Shown here piece after piece: positions 49,125 to 58,408 of a stretch of 64,000 bases of DNA; within the stretch, counting starts at the first letter, position 1, and the number at the start of each line of letters is the position of its first letter. The translations under genes were made by a program, and so were the position numbers. The notes under the pieces are model-generated. The model was not told where the DNA came from and ran no database searches. It saw nothing but the letters and a program-made list of their open reading frames with translations. Source of the DNA: Micromonospora sp. HM5-17 (GTDB lineage Bacteria; Actinomycetota; Actinomycetes; Mycobacteriales; Micromonosporaceae); NCBI RefSeq assembly GCF_003762835.1, contig NZ_RJWA01000003.1, forward strand, positions 434,001 to 498,000. Reading direction: 5' to 3'.

Positions 49125-49937
49125 ATGGCGACGTCACCCGCCGTTGTTCGAGCGCTTGACGAACAACTGAGGGGGCTCGGGTGGGTCAGCGACCTGATGG
49201 TGGACGGGTCATTGGCCACCGGCGACTACATACCCCGCATCAGCGACCTCGACCTGGTTGCGCTGGTCGACGGACCGGTTGACGCCGATCGGCAGGCCGC
49301 GCTCGTCGCCATCCATCGTCGCCTCGACAACGGGATCGGCGCGGGTTTCAAGCTCGGCTGCGTCTACGTCGACAGCACGACCATCACCCGCATCGAGCTG
49401 CGGCATCCGACGCGGACACACGGCCAACTCGTGCACCGCATCCTCTCCGGGATCACGCGGGCAGAGCTGGTACGACACGGATACCAGATCTTTGGGCGCT
49501 CGCCGCGCGACGTCTTCCCCGAAGTCTCGGCGGACGACATCCGCGCGGCGGCCCGCGCCGAACTGACCGGCTACTGGGCCTGGGCCGCTCGCCGCCCGTG
49601 GCTCTGGCTGGACCCCACCCTCGCTGACCTCGGCCTTACCTCCATGGCCCGGAGTCGCCACGCACTCGACAACGGCGAGCTCCTCACCAAGACGCAAGCC
49701 ATCGGGCAGGCGCACGCCCCGGCCTGGCTGATCAACCACCTCGCCGCCAGACGGCGAGGTGAGCCCGTCACCTCGCCACGGCTACGCACCGCCCTGATCG
49801 CCTGGCGGGACGCCCGCCGTACGGTCGCCCGGGCGAAGCGCGGCCGGCGAGACTCCCCGACTCCGCAACCCCCCCACCGTGCGGTGAGGACCCAACCGGC
49901 CGACGACGCGGCCGGCTGGGTCCGGACACCCTCGTGA
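49125..49937 (+). CDS. Nucleotidyltransferase-domain protein (aminoglycoside adenylyltransferase-like)
   Basis: 270 residues from ATG 49125. The polymerase-beta-type nucleotidyltransferase core is GSLATGDYIPRISDLDL (28-44), with Gly28-Ser29 and the metal-binding Asp41 and Asp43. The rest is helical, as in the C-terminal domain of ANT(3'')-like enzymes. It could adenylylate a small molecule or be a repair/toxin-type nucleotidyltransferase; substrate is not predictable. Codon use is less extreme in GC than its neighbours, which may point to later acquisition. The final 16 codons form one arm and loop of a hairpin shared with glpK's terminator. Confidence 0.75.
   Translation: MATSPAVVRALDEQLRGLGWVSDLMVDGSLATGDYIPRISDLDLVALVDGPVDADRQAALVAIHRRLDNGIGAGFKLGCVYVDSTTITRIELRHPTRTHGQLVHRILSGITRAELVRHGYQIFGRSPRDVFPEVSADDIRAAARAELTGYWAWAARRPWLWLDPTLADLGLTSMARSRHALDNGELLTKTQAIGQAHAPAWLINHLAARRRGEPVTSPRLRTALIAWRDARRTVARAKRGRRDSPTPQPPHRAVRTQPADDAAGWVRTPS
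49889..49922. terminator. Terminator hairpin overlapping a coding end
   Basis: 14-bp arms 49889-49902 and 49909-49922 with one mismatch and a 6-nt loop, inside the last codons of the nucleotidyltransferase gene and before the glpK stop on the other strand. Confidence 0.55.
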
Positions 49938-49993
49938 CGACTCGTCCGCGCGATGGTGTCCCGCCCGTGGTCGTTCGGTCGACCGAGGGCTCG

Positions 49994-51487
49994 TTACTCG
50001 CCCTCCTCCACCCAGTCCAGGGTGCGCTGCACGGCCTTGCGCCAGTTGCGCAGCTCGCGGTCCCGGTGCGCCGGGTCCATCGCCGGCTCCCATGCGGCCT
50101 CCTGGCGCCACTGGGCGCGCAGCGTCTCCAGGTCCGGCCAGAAGCCGACCGCGAGACCGGCGGCGTACGCCGCGCCGAGGCAGGTGGTCTCGCTGACCGC
50201 GGGGCGCACCACCGGTACGTCGAGCACGTCGGCGAGGAACTGCATCAGCAGCGCGTTGGCGGTCATCCCGCCGTCGACCCGGAGCCGGCGGAGCGCCACG
50301 TCCGAGTCGGCGGTCATCGCGTCCACCACCTCCCGGGTCTGCCAGGCCGTCGCCTCCAGCACGGCCCGGGCCAGGTGCCCCTTCGTGACGTACCCGGTCA
50401 GGCCGGCGATCACCCCCCGGGCGTCGGCGCGCCAGTGCGGAGCGAAGAGTCCGGAGAACGCCGGCACGATGTAGCAGCCGCCGTTGTCCTCGACGGTCCG
50501 GGCCAGCTCCTCCACCTCCGGCGCGGAGGAGATCAGCCCCAGGTTGTCCCGCAGCCACTGCACCAACGAGCCGGTGACCGCGATCGCCCCCTCCAGGGCG
50601 TACGTCGCCGGCTGGTCCCCGATCCGGTAGCCGACGGTGGTGAGCAGGCCGTGTCGGGAGACGACCGGCGACTCACCGGTGTTGAGCAGCAGGAAGCTCC
50701 CGGTGCCGTACGTGCACTTCGCCTCGCCGGGGTGGAAGCAGGTCTGTCCGAAGAGCGCGGCCTGCTGGTCGCCGAGGGCACTCGCCACCGGCACCCCGGC
50801 CAGCACCCCGGTGGCGGTGCCGTAGACCTCGGCCGAGGAGCGGATCTCCGGCAACATCGCCCGAGGCACGCCGAGCGCGTCGAGGAGCTCCGGATCCCAG
50901 TCCAGGGTGCGCAGGTCCATCAGCAGCGTCCGACTGGCGTTCGTCACGTCGGTGACGTGCCGGCCGGTCAGCTTCCAGATCAGCCAGCTGTCCATCGTGC
51001 CGAACAGGACCTCCCCGCGCTCGGCCCGGGCCCGCAGGCCGTCGACGTTGTCCAGCAGCCAGCGCAGCTTCGGTCCGGCGAAGTACGTCGCCAGCGGCAG
51101 CCCGGTACGCTCCCGGACGCGCTGCTCACCGTACTCGGCGTCCAGGTGACGCAGCAGCGGCCCGGTTCGGGTGTCCTGCCAGACGATGGCGTGGTGCACC
51201 GGGGCGCCGGTGGCCCGGTCCCAGACCACCGTGGTCTCCCGCTGGTTGGTGATGCCGATCGCGGCCAGGCGGTCCGGCCCGATCGACACGGCGGCGAGTG
51301 CCTCCCGGACCACCTGTTCGACGTTGGTCCAGATCTCCTCGGCATCGTGCTCGACCCAGCCGGGGCGCGGGAAGATCTGCCGGTGCTCCCGCTGGGCGAT
51401 GGTGACGACGGTGCCGGTGGCGTCGAAGACGATGCACCGGGACGAGGTGGTGCCCTGATCGATCGCGGCGACGTACTGATCGGTCAT
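49994..51487 (-). CDS. glpK: Glycerol kinase
   Basis: 497 residues from ATG 51487; a leaderless TACGGT supports this start over GTG/ATG 51523. FGGY-family motifs are clear: the ATP loop [16 protein letters not shown] at the N-terminus, [13 protein letters not shown], and the late [17 protein letters not shown]. It phosphorylates glycerol to glycerol-3-phosphate. glpF and glpD are not nearby. Next upstream on the same strand is an anti-sigma-type ATPase gene 48 nt away. Confidence 0.95.
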   Translation of the reverse strand: MTDQYVAAIDQGTTSSRCIVFDATGTVVTIAQREHRQIFPRPGWVEHDAEEIWTNVEQVVREALAAVSIGPDRLAAIGITNQRETTVVWDRATGAPVHHAIVWQDTRTGPLLRHLDAEYGEQRVRERTGLPLATYFAGPKLRWLLDNVDGLRARAERGEVLFGTMDSWLIWKLTGRHVTDVTNASRTLLMDLRTLDWDPELLDALGVPRAMLPEIRSSAEVYGTATGVLAGVPVASALGDQQAALFGQTCFHPGEAKCTYGTGSFLLLNTGESPVVSRHGLLTTVGYRIGDQPATYALEGAIAVTGSLVQWLRDNLGLISSAPEVEELARTVEDNGGCYIVPAFSGLFAPHWRADARGVIAGLTGYVTKGHLARAVLEATAWQTREVVDAMTADSDVALRRLRVDGGMTANALLMQFLADVLDVPVVRPAVSETTCLGAAYAAGLAVGFWPDLETLRAQWRQEAAWEPAMDPAHRDRELRNWRKAVQRTLDWVEEGE

Positions 51488-51494
51488 TCGCAGC

Positions 51495-51500
51495 ACCGTA
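51495..51500 (-). promoter_or_regulatory. -10 element TACGGT before glpK (minus strand)
   Basis: On the minus strand TACGGT ends 7 nt before the ATG at 51487, the leaderless spacing. Confidence 0.45.
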
Positions 51501-51535
51501 CCCGGCGGCGTGGCGCGCGTCACCTGCCGTGCCCG

Positions 51536-52027
51536 TCACCCCGTGCCGGCGACGGACTCCCGAACGGTTCCGGCGTCGTCGCCCTCGCCCGGTGGCGGGC
51601 CGAGGCGCGCGCTGACCCGTACCGTGGTGCCGCCCGGTCCGCTCTCCACCACCATCTCGTCGGTGAGCTGCCGGGCCAGCCAGAGGCCCCAACCCCCGCA
51701 CGCGTCCGGGTCTGGTCGCTGCCGCGTGTCGAGCCGGTCGGTGGCGATTCCGCCACCGGTGTCGGAGACCGCACAGTGCAGGAGCTGGTCGGCACACCAC
51801 AGCCGCAGCCTGCCCTGCCCGCCGCCGTGCCGGACCGCGTTCGTGATCAGCTCGTTGACCGCGAGGACGTAGTCGTCGAGGCGCGCGCCGGTGAGCCCCG
51901 CCGCCGCCGCGCAGTCGGCGACGGCGTGCCGGAGCCTGGTGACCTCGCCGTGGGCGAAGGCCCGGGCGAGGAGCAGGACGGAGGCGTGGACGGCGGCGAC
52001 GGATGGAAAAGAACCTGTGTCGTTCAT
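51536..52027 (-). CDS. ATP-binding anti-sigma-type (HATPase_c_2) protein
   Basis: 163 residues from ATG 52027. GHKL motifs are present: N box NELITNAVRHGG, G1 DTGGG, and G2-like GGWGLWLARQL. It matches the RsbW/SpoIIAB-like protein kinases that hold sigma factors or act as phosphatase partners in actinomycetes. No anti-anti-sigma (STAS) or sigma-B-type gene is next to it, so the partner must lie elsewhere. It is divergent from the MacS-type kinase gene across 155 bp. Confidence 0.82.
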   Translation of the reverse strand: MNDTGSFPSVAAVHASVLLLARAFAHGEVTRLRHAVADCAAAAGLTGARLDDYVLAVNELITNAVRHGGGQGRLRLWCADQLLHCAVSDTGGGIATDRLDTRQRPDPDACGGWGLWLARQLTDEMVVESGPGGTTVRVSARLGPPPGEGDDAGTVRESVAGTG

Positions 52028-52182
52028 CAACCTTCTCGCCGCGGCTCGTCACGTCCTTTCCGGGATCTTTCACATTACGTCAGGGCGTCCTGACCCGCAC
52101 CGGTGCCGAGTTGCGGGGCCGGGACGCCGGGCCGGCCGTGCCGGGTTCCCGCGAGCCGGGAAGGCTGTGGGATCGTCGGAGC

Positions 52183-53334
52183 GTGCCGGACCCGGACGAC
52201 CCGCGCGAGCGGCGTGCGCCGCTGGACAACCTGCAGGCGCCGCTGTGGCGCTCGATCGCCGTCTACCGGTTCGCCGCCCTCGCGTACGTCGCGGTGCTCG
52301 CCATCCGCAACCTGGGCGAGTACGCGCACCCGGTCGCCGGCGGGGTACTGCTGCTGTTCATGGCCGGCTGGACCGTCGTCACCGGGTGGGCGTACGCCGA
52401 CCCGGCCCGGCGCCGGTGGCCGCTGCTGCTCACCGACCTCGCGGTCGCGCTGGCCGTACTCCTCGCCGCCCTGCGGGTCGTCGGTCGGCCGGCGCTGAAC
52501 GCCGGCATCCCGCCGCCGAGCGTCGCCTGGCTGGCCGCCCCGGTGTTGGCCTGGGCGGTCTCCGGCGGTCGCCGGCGCGGGGTGGCGGCGGCCCTGGTTC
52601 TCGGCGCCACGGATGTGGCGGTGCGGGAACGGCTGACCCAGGCGTCGCTGACCGGCGCCGCGCTGATGCTGCTCGCCGGGATCGCGGTCGGGCACGTCGC
52701 CCGGCTCGCCGTGATCGCCGAGGAACGGCTCCAGCAGGCGGTCGAGCTGGAGGCCGCGACGCGGGAGCGGGAGCGCCTCGCCCGGGACATCCACGACTCC
52801 GTCCTTCAGGTCCTGGCCCTGGTCCGGCGGCGCGGCGCCCACCTGGACGGTGAGGCCGGCGAGCTGGCCCGGCTCGCCGGCGAACAGGAGGCGGCGTTGC
52901 GTGCGCTGATCACGACCGGCCCGCCGGTCGGCCTGGAGCGGCGGGAGGTCGACCTGCGGACCGTGCTCGGCCGCTACGCCTCCCCGACGGTCTCGCTCGC
53001 CACCCCGGCGACACCGGTACCGGTGCCGGCCGACGTGGCCCGGGAGGTGGCCGCCGCGGTTGGCGCCGCGCTCGACAACGTCGCCCGGCACGGCGGCGGT
53101 CGGGGCTGGGTGCTGGTCGAGGACGACGCCGCCGAGGTCACCGTCTCGGTTCGGGACGACGGGCCGGGCATTCCGGCGGGCCGGCTCGCCGAGGCGGCCC
53201 GGGAGGGGCGGCTCGGCGTCGCCCGGTCGATCCAGGGGCGGATCGCGGACCTGGGCGGTACGGTGCGGATCAGCTCGGCGCCGGGAGAGGGGACCGAGGT
53301 CGAGCTGCGGGTGCCGCGTGGGCGACCGGGCTGA
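52183..53334 (+). CDS. MacS-type sensor histidine kinase
   Basis: 383 residues from GTG 52183; the open frame extends to 52003 but that part overlaps the divergent gene and reads as non-coding. A six-helix-like membrane domain fills residues about 25-185 (DUF5931-type), followed by HisKA_3 with His204 in LARDIHDSVLQVLALV and a HATPase domain with DDGPGIP. The family is named MacS in actinobacteria. Its response regulator follows after 51 nt. The signal is unknown; a membrane-perturbation signal is typical for this architecture. Confidence 0.87.
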   Translation: MPDPDDPRERRAPLDNLQAPLWRSIAVYRFAALAYVAVLAIRNLGEYAHPVAGGVLLLFMAGWTVVTGWAYADPARRRWPLLLTDLAVALAVLLAALRVVGRPALNAGIPPPSVAWLAAPVLAWAVSGGRRRGVAAALVLGATDVAVRERLTQASLTGAALMLLAGIAVGHVARLAVIAEERLQQAVELEAATRERERLARDIHDSVLQVLALVRRRGAHLDGEAGELARLAGEQEAALRALITTGPPVGLERREVDLRTVLGRYASPTVSLATPATPVPVPADVAREVAAAVGAALDNVARHGGGRGWVLVEDDAAEVTVSVRDDGPGIPAGRLAEAAREGRLGVARSIQGRIADLGGTVRISSAPGEGTEVELRVPRGRPG

Positions 53335-53373
53335 GCCCGATCACCGGGGCCGCGTCGACCGTGGTGCGGGGAT

Positions 53374-53379
53374 TACGCT
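53374..53379 (+). promoter_or_regulatory. -10 element TACGCT, leaderless type
   Basis: TACGCT ends 6 nt before GTG 53386, inside the gap behind the kinase gene, so the regulator may have a transcript of its own. Confidence 0.45.
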
Positions 53380-53385
53380 CGGCCG

Positions 53386-54048
53386 GTGACCGACGAGCCG
53401 CCGATCCGGGTGATGGTCGTCGACGACCATCCGATGTGGAGGGAGGGAGTCGCGCGCGACCTGACCGAGGCCGGGCATCTCGTTGTGGCCACCACGGGGG
53501 AGGGGCGCCAGGCGATCCGGATCGCCCGGGCCACCCGGCCCGACGTCGTCGTCCTCGACCTCCAACTGCCCGACATCTCCGGGGTGGAGGTGATCCGTGG
53601 CCTGCTGGCCGAGGTGCCGGATGCCCGGGTCCTCATGCTCTCCGCCAGTGGGGAGCAGCAGAGCGTGCTGGACGCGGTGAAGGCGGGCGCGACCGGATAC
53701 CTGGTCAAGTCGGCGTCGCCGGCGGAGTTCCTGGAGGCGGTCCGCCGCACCGCCGCGGGGGAGGCCGTCTTCACCCCCAACCTGGCCGGGCTGGTGCTCG
53801 GCGAGTACCGACGGCTCGCGGTGACGCCCCGACCGACGGACGACGGGAACCCGCCCCGGTTGACGGAGCGGGAGACCGAGGTGCTGCGGCTGGTCGCCAA
53901 GGGGATGTCCTACAAGCAGATCGCCGCCCGGCTCGGGATCTCGCACCGGACGGTGCAGAACCACGTCCAGAACACGCTGGGCAAGCTCCAGATGCACAAC
54001 CGGGTGGAACTCACCCGGTACGCCATCGAACACGGCATCGACGGCTGA
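53386..54048 (+). CDS. LuxR/NarL-type response regulator
   Basis: 220 residues from GTG 53386. Receiver domain with Asp13/Asp14 pair in VVDDHPMWREG, phospho-acceptor Asp58 in VVLDLQLPD and Lys in YLVKSASP. The C-terminal HTH reads LTERETEVLRLVAKGMSYKQ and then HRTVQNHVQNTLGKL. It is the partner of the upstream MacS-type kinase. It has its own leaderless -10, so it can be expressed without the kinase. Confidence 0.9.
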   Translation: MTDEPPIRVMVVDDHPMWREGVARDLTEAGHLVVATTGEGRQAIRIARATRPDVVVLDLQLPDISGVEVIRGLLAEVPDARVLMLSASGEQQSVLDAVKAGATGYLVKSASPAEFLEAVRRTAAGEAVFTPNLAGLVLGEYRRLAVTPRPTDDGNPPRLTERETEVLRLVAKGMSYKQIAARLGISHRTVQNHVQNTLGKLQMHNRVELTRYAIEHGIDG

Positions 54049-54152
54049 CCGGGTCCCGGGTGGCGCGGCGCCGGTGGTCGGGGCCGCGCGCCGGACGCCG
54101 CGCGAAGGGGGATCGTCCGGCCGGCCCGGTGTCGGCGACCCACACCCGTGGA

Positions 54153-54186
54153 GGGTGGCCGGGACGGTGACCGGCGCCGGCCACCC
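54153..54186. terminator. Hairpin between convergent genes
   Basis: 10-bp arms 54153-54162 and 54177-54186 with a 14-nt loop, between the response regulator and the DUF5709 gene. Confidence 0.5.
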
Positions 54187-54206
54187 GGCGACCGACCGTC
54201 CGGCGG

Positions 54207-54788
54207 TCACAGCGCGGTGGACGACGGCGGGGAGTCGGTCTCGTTGATCGCGAGTTCCTCGGCACTCGCCCCGCCGCCGGACGCACCCGCGTCGTAGGCG
54301 ATCGAGTCGGTCTCGTCGTCGTCGCGCGCTCCCTGGTCCGGCTCGACCAGCCGGCCGACGGGCCCGCCGCCCGGATTGTCGCCGAGCCTGCCGTGGTCGT
54401 ACACCGAGACCGGGGAGCGGGGGTCGGAGGCGGGGCCGTCATCGATCACGTCCGCGTCGAACTGTGCCTGGGCCGCGGCCTCCTCGCTGTCCGCCTCGGC
54501 CGCGATGGCGGGGTCGACCGGTCCGGCCAGGGGGTCGTCGATCGACGGTTCGGGCTGCTCCCGCGCGATCTTGTAGTCCAGGGACTCGCCGTCGAGCTGT
54601 TCCTCCGCCGTACTGCCGAACCGGTCCACGGCGAGCGGCCGGTCGGCCGGCAGCTGCGCCGGGTCGGGACCGTCGGCCTCGCGGCCGGTCAGTACGTCGT
54701 TACCGGCCGTCGAGTCGTCGTCGGCGGTGCCGGGAAGGCCCTCCGCCTCGGGGTCGGACACCGGAGTCGGAAACTCGTTGTCGCGCAT
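54207..54788 (-). CDS. DUF5709 acidic protein
   Basis: 193 residues, strongly acidic and low in hydrophobic content. It matches DUF5709 by the LDGESLDYKIAREQPEP region and the late VSVYDHGRLGDN. These proteins are restricted to actinobacteria, are probably disordered and have no established function; some are stress-induced. The start is ATG 54788 and no ribosome site is obvious. It stands alone between the MacS/regulator pair and the glycosyltransferase gene. Confidence 0.85.
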   Translation of the reverse strand: MRDNEFPTPVSDPEAEGLPGTADDDSTAGNDVLTGREADGPDPAQLPADRPLAVDRFGSTAEEQLDGESLDYKIAREQPEPSIDDPLAGPVDPAIAAEADSEEAAAQAQFDADVIDDGPASDPRSPVSVYDHGRLGDNPGGGPVGRLVEPDQGARDDDETDSIAYDAGASGGGASAEELAINETDSPPSSTAL

Positions 54789-55289
54789 GACAGATCACTA
54801 CCCGGTGCGGCACGGGATAACCCGCCCGCGCCGCGAGCGGGCGGCTCGGCCCGGGTTTCCGGCCCGTGTCACCGGTCATGACCGTCCCGGCCCGCGGAGT
54901 CCGGTCCCGGCCCGGCAACCTGTCGTGTGCCGCGGAGTCGCCGTCCGACTCGCCCGCCGCCGTCCCGGTCCGGCGCCGCCTGTCCGGCCCGGCACCGGCT
55001 GGGCGGCCTGGTGCCGACTGGGGCAACCGGCCCCGGCTGTCTCGCCCGAGACGGCCGGTCTCGGGCGGTTCGGCCGTGCCCGGCCGGGTCTCGGGCGGTT
55101 CGGCGGTGCCCGGCCGGGCGGGACCGGTTCCCGCCTGGTCCGAGCGGGTCAGACCGGGGACGTCGGGCGGGCCTGCCGTCCGGCCCTCCACCGCCCGCCG
55201 GACTTGCCAAGTTTCCGCTCGGTCCGGCCCGGTTAATGGGAGCCTCTGATCGAACGGCCGTTGCCCGTAGCCCTTTGCTGGAGGTGACC
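54789..55289. other. 501-bp gene-free region
   Basis: All reading frames here are compositional shadows. The only internal structure I see is a 30-bp tandem duplication at 55061-55120 in GC-rich sequence. Promoter elements for the two flanking genes could not be fixed with confidence; the glycosyltransferase gene has a good ribosome site (TGGAGG) just inside the right edge. Confidence 0.45.
55061..55120. repeat. Two tandem 30-bp units
   Basis: Units 55061-55090 and 55091-55120 begin TCGGGCGGTTCGGC and match except for an internal C/G change and the end bases. Confidence 0.6.
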
Positions 55290-56492
55290 ATGCGCGTCGG
55301 CCTCGTCTGCGCACACGCCGGCCCGCCGCAGGAGGTCCGTAACCGGTACGCCGGCACACACCAGCATGTCGCCCGGGTCGCCGCCGAGCTGGCCGGCCGG
55401 GGGCACGAGGTACGGGTCTACGAGCGGCTCGACGACCCCGAGCTGCCGCCAACGAGCGACATCGCCGGTTACCGGGTGGAACGGGTTCCCGTGGGTCCGT
55501 TGCGGCGCACCTCGACCGGCGAACTGGTACCGCACGTGCCCGAACTCGGCCGGTGGCTGACCGAGCGGTGGGCGGCGGAGTGGACGCCGGACGTGGTGCA
55601 CGGCCACTTCTGGATCGGCGGCCTCGCGGCGGCCAGTGCGGTCCGGGAGACGCTCATCCCGGTGGTGCAGACGTTCCACTCCCTCGGCGTCGAACAGCTG
55701 CGCCACCTCGGCGCCGCGTACGCCGGACCCGAGCAGCGGATACCGCTGGAACTCGCGCTGACCCGGGCGGTGGACCTGGCCGTGGCCCAGCACAGCGACG
55801 AGGTCGACGAGCTGACCCGGATGGGCCTGCAACGGGCCTCCGTGGTCGTGGTGCCGACCGGCGTCGACACCGAGCTCTTCACCCCGGAGGGCGAGACGGC
55901 GCCCCGGGACGAGCGGCCGCGGATCCTCGCGGCCGGCGGGTTGAACCCGGGGCACGGTCAGGAGGACCTGGTCCAGGCGATGCGGCTGGTCGGGGACGCC
56001 GAGCTGGTCATCGTCGGCGGCCCGCCCGGCGGCGACCTCGACAGCCACGCCGAGGCCCGCCGGCTGCGTGAGGTCGCCGCGCAGCTCGGGGTCGCCGACC
56101 AGATCCGGCTGATCGGCCCGGTGCCGCACGACGAGATGCCCGCCTGGTACCGGTCCGCCGACGTGGTGGCCTGCACCCCCCGGTACGCCTGCACGGGCCG
56201 GGTGCCGCTGGAGGCCATGGCCTGCGGGGTGCCGGTCGTCGGCTACGCCCTGGGCGGCATCGCGGACACCGTGGTCGACGAGGTGACGGGGCGGCTGGTG
56301 CAGCCGGGCGACGTACGCGGGCTGGGCATCACCCTGCGTCGGCTGCTCGCCGCCGACGCCGAGCGGTTCGCGTACGGGCACGCGGCCGTGGACCGGGCTC
56401 GGTGCAGCTACACCTGGGACCGTACGGTCGGCGCCCTGGAGCGGCTCTACGAGCGGGTGGTCCGCCGACGCCAGCCCGCGACGAGCCAGTAG
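55290..56492 (+). CDS. GT4-family glycosyltransferase
   Basis: 400 residues from ATG 55290, with GGAGGT 6-11 nt upstream; the long open frame before it is not coding. GT-B fold: N-terminal acceptor domain (THQHVARVAAELAGRGHEV), then donor-site elements VVPTGVDTELFTPEG, ILAAGGLNPGHGQEDLVQAM, and the EX7E-type region RVPLEAMACGVPVVG. These enzymes transfer a sugar from a nucleotide donor to lipid, glycan or metabolite acceptors. The acceptor is unknown. It is a single-gene unit convergent with the EamA-like transporter gene. Confidence 0.88.
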   Translation: MRVGLVCAHAGPPQEVRNRYAGTHQHVARVAAELAGRGHEVRVYERLDDPELPPTSDIAGYRVERVPVGPLRRTSTGELVPHVPELGRWLTERWAAEWTPDVVHGHFWIGGLAAASAVRETLIPVVQTFHSLGVEQLRHLGAAYAGPEQRIPLELALTRAVDLAVAQHSDEVDELTRMGLQRASVVVVPTGVDTELFTPEGETAPRDERPRILAAGGLNPGHGQEDLVQAMRLVGDAELVIVGGPPGGDLDSHAEARRLREVAAQLGVADQIRLIGPVPHDEMPAWYRSADVVACTPRYACTGRVPLEAMACGVPVVGYALGGIADTVVDEVTGRLVQPGDVRGLGITLRRLLAADAERFAYGHAAVDRARCSYTWDRTVGALERLYERVVRRRQPATSQ

Positions 56493-56569
56493 CGGACCGG
56501 ACGCCGGGACCAACCCGCGCCGCAGGTGTCGGGGCTCGGGCGGGCCGGGGTGCCCGGGGACGCGGACCG

Positions 56570-57469
56570 TCACGAGGGTGCGCGCTGCCGGCCGAGGGCG
56601 ACGAACACGGCATCCGCCTTCCCGGCCCGGCCGGGGCGATGCTGGTGTTGCGGTTCGGCGTACCGGGTCAGGCCCAGCACCGCGACCAGCGTGATCAGGA
56701 AGCCGGCGGTGGCCAGCCACTCCCGGCCCGGCCAGATCCGGTCGCCGAGCAGCAGCAGTCCCACGATCGCGGCGGGGACCGCCCCGGCCGCGTCCATCGC
56801 GGCCACCGCGGCGGTGGTGGAGCCGCGCTGCATGGCGAGCCCGAGTAGCAGTTGGCCGACGACCGAGTGGGCCGCCAGCAGGTAGAGCAGCGGATGGGTG
56901 AGGAAGGCGTCGACCGTGTGCACCGAGGCGAGCGGTCGGGCGGCCACCGCGGCGGCCGAGAACGCCAGCCCGGCCAGGGAGCCGAGCGCCACCGAACCGG
57001 GTGCGCCGTGGAGCCGTACCGCGAGGACGCCGAGCCCGCCGATCACGCCGAGCGCGACGACCAGCCCTGCCACCGCGGCAGGGCCGAGCTGGCGTGACGG
57101 CGCCGGCCGGGCGGCCACCACCAGCGCGGTGATCCCGGTGAGGAGGAGGACGAGCAGCAGTACCTCGGCGGTGGGCAGGCGCCACTTGAGCACCAGCACC
57201 CCGAGCAGGGCGGTGACCCCGAGCCCGGCCGCCACGCTCGCCTGGACCAGGAAGAGTGGCAGGTCACGCCGGGCCAGGAAGGCCAGGACGAAGCCGAGGG
57301 CCTGGCAGCCCAGCCCGAGCAGGTACGTGCGGTGCCCGGCCAGGCGTACCAGCAGCGCCGGGTCGAATCGGTGGTGGGGGGTGGTGCGGGTCGCCGCCAC
57401 CGACTGGAGAAGGTTGGCAAGGCCGTAGGCGGCGATCATGGCCGCGAGGAAGCACCAGCCGGTGGACAC
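56570..57469 (-). CDS. EamA/DMT-type ten-helix membrane protein
   Basis: 299 residues from GTG 57469; TATCCT on the minus strand ends 6 nt upstream, so this start is preferred over GTG 57502. About ten hydrophobic helices are present with the internal repeat typical of DMT/EamA transporters. No substrate signature is seen. It follows hisN by 87 nt on the same strand but with its own leaderless promoter. Confidence 0.75.
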   Translation of the reverse strand: MSTGWCFLAAMIAAYGLANLLQSVAATRTTPHHRFDPALLVRLAGHRTYLLGLGCQALGFVLAFLARRDLPLFLVQASVAAGLGVTALLGVLVLKWRLPTAEVLLLVLLLTGITALVVAARPAPSRQLGPAAVAGLVVALGVIGGLGVLAVRLHGAPGSVALGSLAGLAFSAAAVAARPLASVHTVDAFLTHPLLYLLAAHSVVGQLLLGLAMQRGSTTAAVAAMDAAGAVPAAIVGLLLLGDRIWPGREWLATAGFLITLVAVLGLTRYAEPQHQHRPGRAGKADAVFVALGRQRAPS

Positions 57470-57475
57470 CTGGCG

Positions 57476-57481
57476 AGGATA
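57476..57481 (-). promoter_or_regulatory. -10 element TATCCT (minus strand)
   Basis: TATCCT on the minus strand ends 6 nt before GTG 57469. Confidence 0.5.
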
Positions 57482-57556
57482 GAGGGTGACTCCGCTCACC
57501 ACCCGTCCGGCCGGGCGGCTCGGTCGGGGAGTTTTCGGTCCGGCCGGCGGTGCAGG

Positions 57557-58348
57557 TCAGCCGAGCCGGTCGAGGAGGTCCCGGTGCAGCTTGCCGTTGC
57601 TGGCCACCGCGCTGCGGCCCGCCGGCCCCGGACGTCCGGTCAGGTCGGTGAAGGTGCCGCCGGCCTCGGTGACGATCGGGATCAGGGCGGCGAGGTCCCA
57701 CAGCGACAGCTCCGGCTCGACCATGGCGTCGACCGCGCCCTCGGCCACCAGCATGTAGCCGTAGAAATCGCCGTACGCCCGGTTCCGCCAGCTGGTCCGG
57801 ATGATGTCGAGCATCGCGTCGAGCCGGCCGGACTCCTCCCAGCCGTTCAGCGACGAGTAGCAGAAGCTGGCGTCGGCGAGCCGCGCCACCCCGGAGACCC
57901 GGATCGGGGTCGCCGCCGCCTGGTGCCGGCCGGCGAAGGCGCCGTGTCCGGTCGCCGCCCACCAGCGCCGCCCGAGGGCGGGGGCGGAGACCAGCCCGAC
58001 GACCGGCTGGTCGCCCTCCATCAGGGCGATCAGGGTGCCCCAGATCGGCACGCCGCGGACGAAGTTCTTCGTGCCGTCGATCGGGTCGATCACCCACTGT
58101 CGGCTGCCGGGGCCGGCTGCCGGGGCGGAGGCGCCGAACTCCTCGCCGAGTACGCCGTCCCGGGGACGGGTCCGGGCCAGGGTCGCCCGGATGGCCCGTT
58201 CCACGGCGGTGTCGGCGTCGGTGACCGGGGTCAGATCCGGTTTCGACTCGACGTGCAAATCGAGGGCTCGGAACCGGGCCATCGAGATGGAGTCGGCGGT
58301 GTCGGCGAGCATGTGCGCCAGAGCGAGGTCGTCCGCGTACCGGGCCAT
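57557..58348 (-). CDS. hisN: Histidinol-phosphatase, inositol-monophosphatase family
   Basis: 263 residues from ATG 58348. Metal-site motifs of the IMPase fold: GEEFGAS, DPIDGTKNFVRG and WDLAALIPIVTEAGG. This actinobacterial branch is HisN, removing phosphate from L-histidinol phosphate in histidine synthesis, with DHRTKL-type short N-terminus. Alternatives are inositol or fructose-1,6-bisphosphate phosphatase activity. It follows rsgA by 60 nt and has its own leaderless -10 (TAGGTT). Confidence 0.88.
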   Translation of the reverse strand: MARYADDLALAHMLADTADSISMARFRALDLHVESKPDLTPVTDADTAVERAIRATLARTRPRDGVLGEEFGASAPAAGPGSRQWVIDPIDGTKNFVRGVPIWGTLIALMEGDQPVVGLVSAPALGRRWWAATGHGAFAGRHQAAATPIRVSGVARLADASFCYSSLNGWEESGRLDAMLDIIRTSWRNRAYGDFYGYMLVAEGAVDAMVEPELSLWDLAALIPIVTEAGGTFTDLTGRPGPAGRSAVASNGKLHRDLLDRLG

Positions 58349-58355
58349 GCTGGGA

Positions 58356-58361
58356 AACCTA
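58356..58361 (-). promoter_or_regulatory. -10 element TAGGTT before hisN (minus strand)
   Basis: TAGGTT on the minus strand ends 7 nt before ATG 58348. Confidence 0.45.
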
Positions 58362-58408
58362 CTCGATCCGGGCCGGCCGGTCGTCGCGCGGCGCCCCGGG
58401 CGGATCGC

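Noticed and set aside
55061-55120. CRISPR-like repeat
   Set aside because: Only two directly abutting 30-bp units without spacers; a simple tandem duplication.
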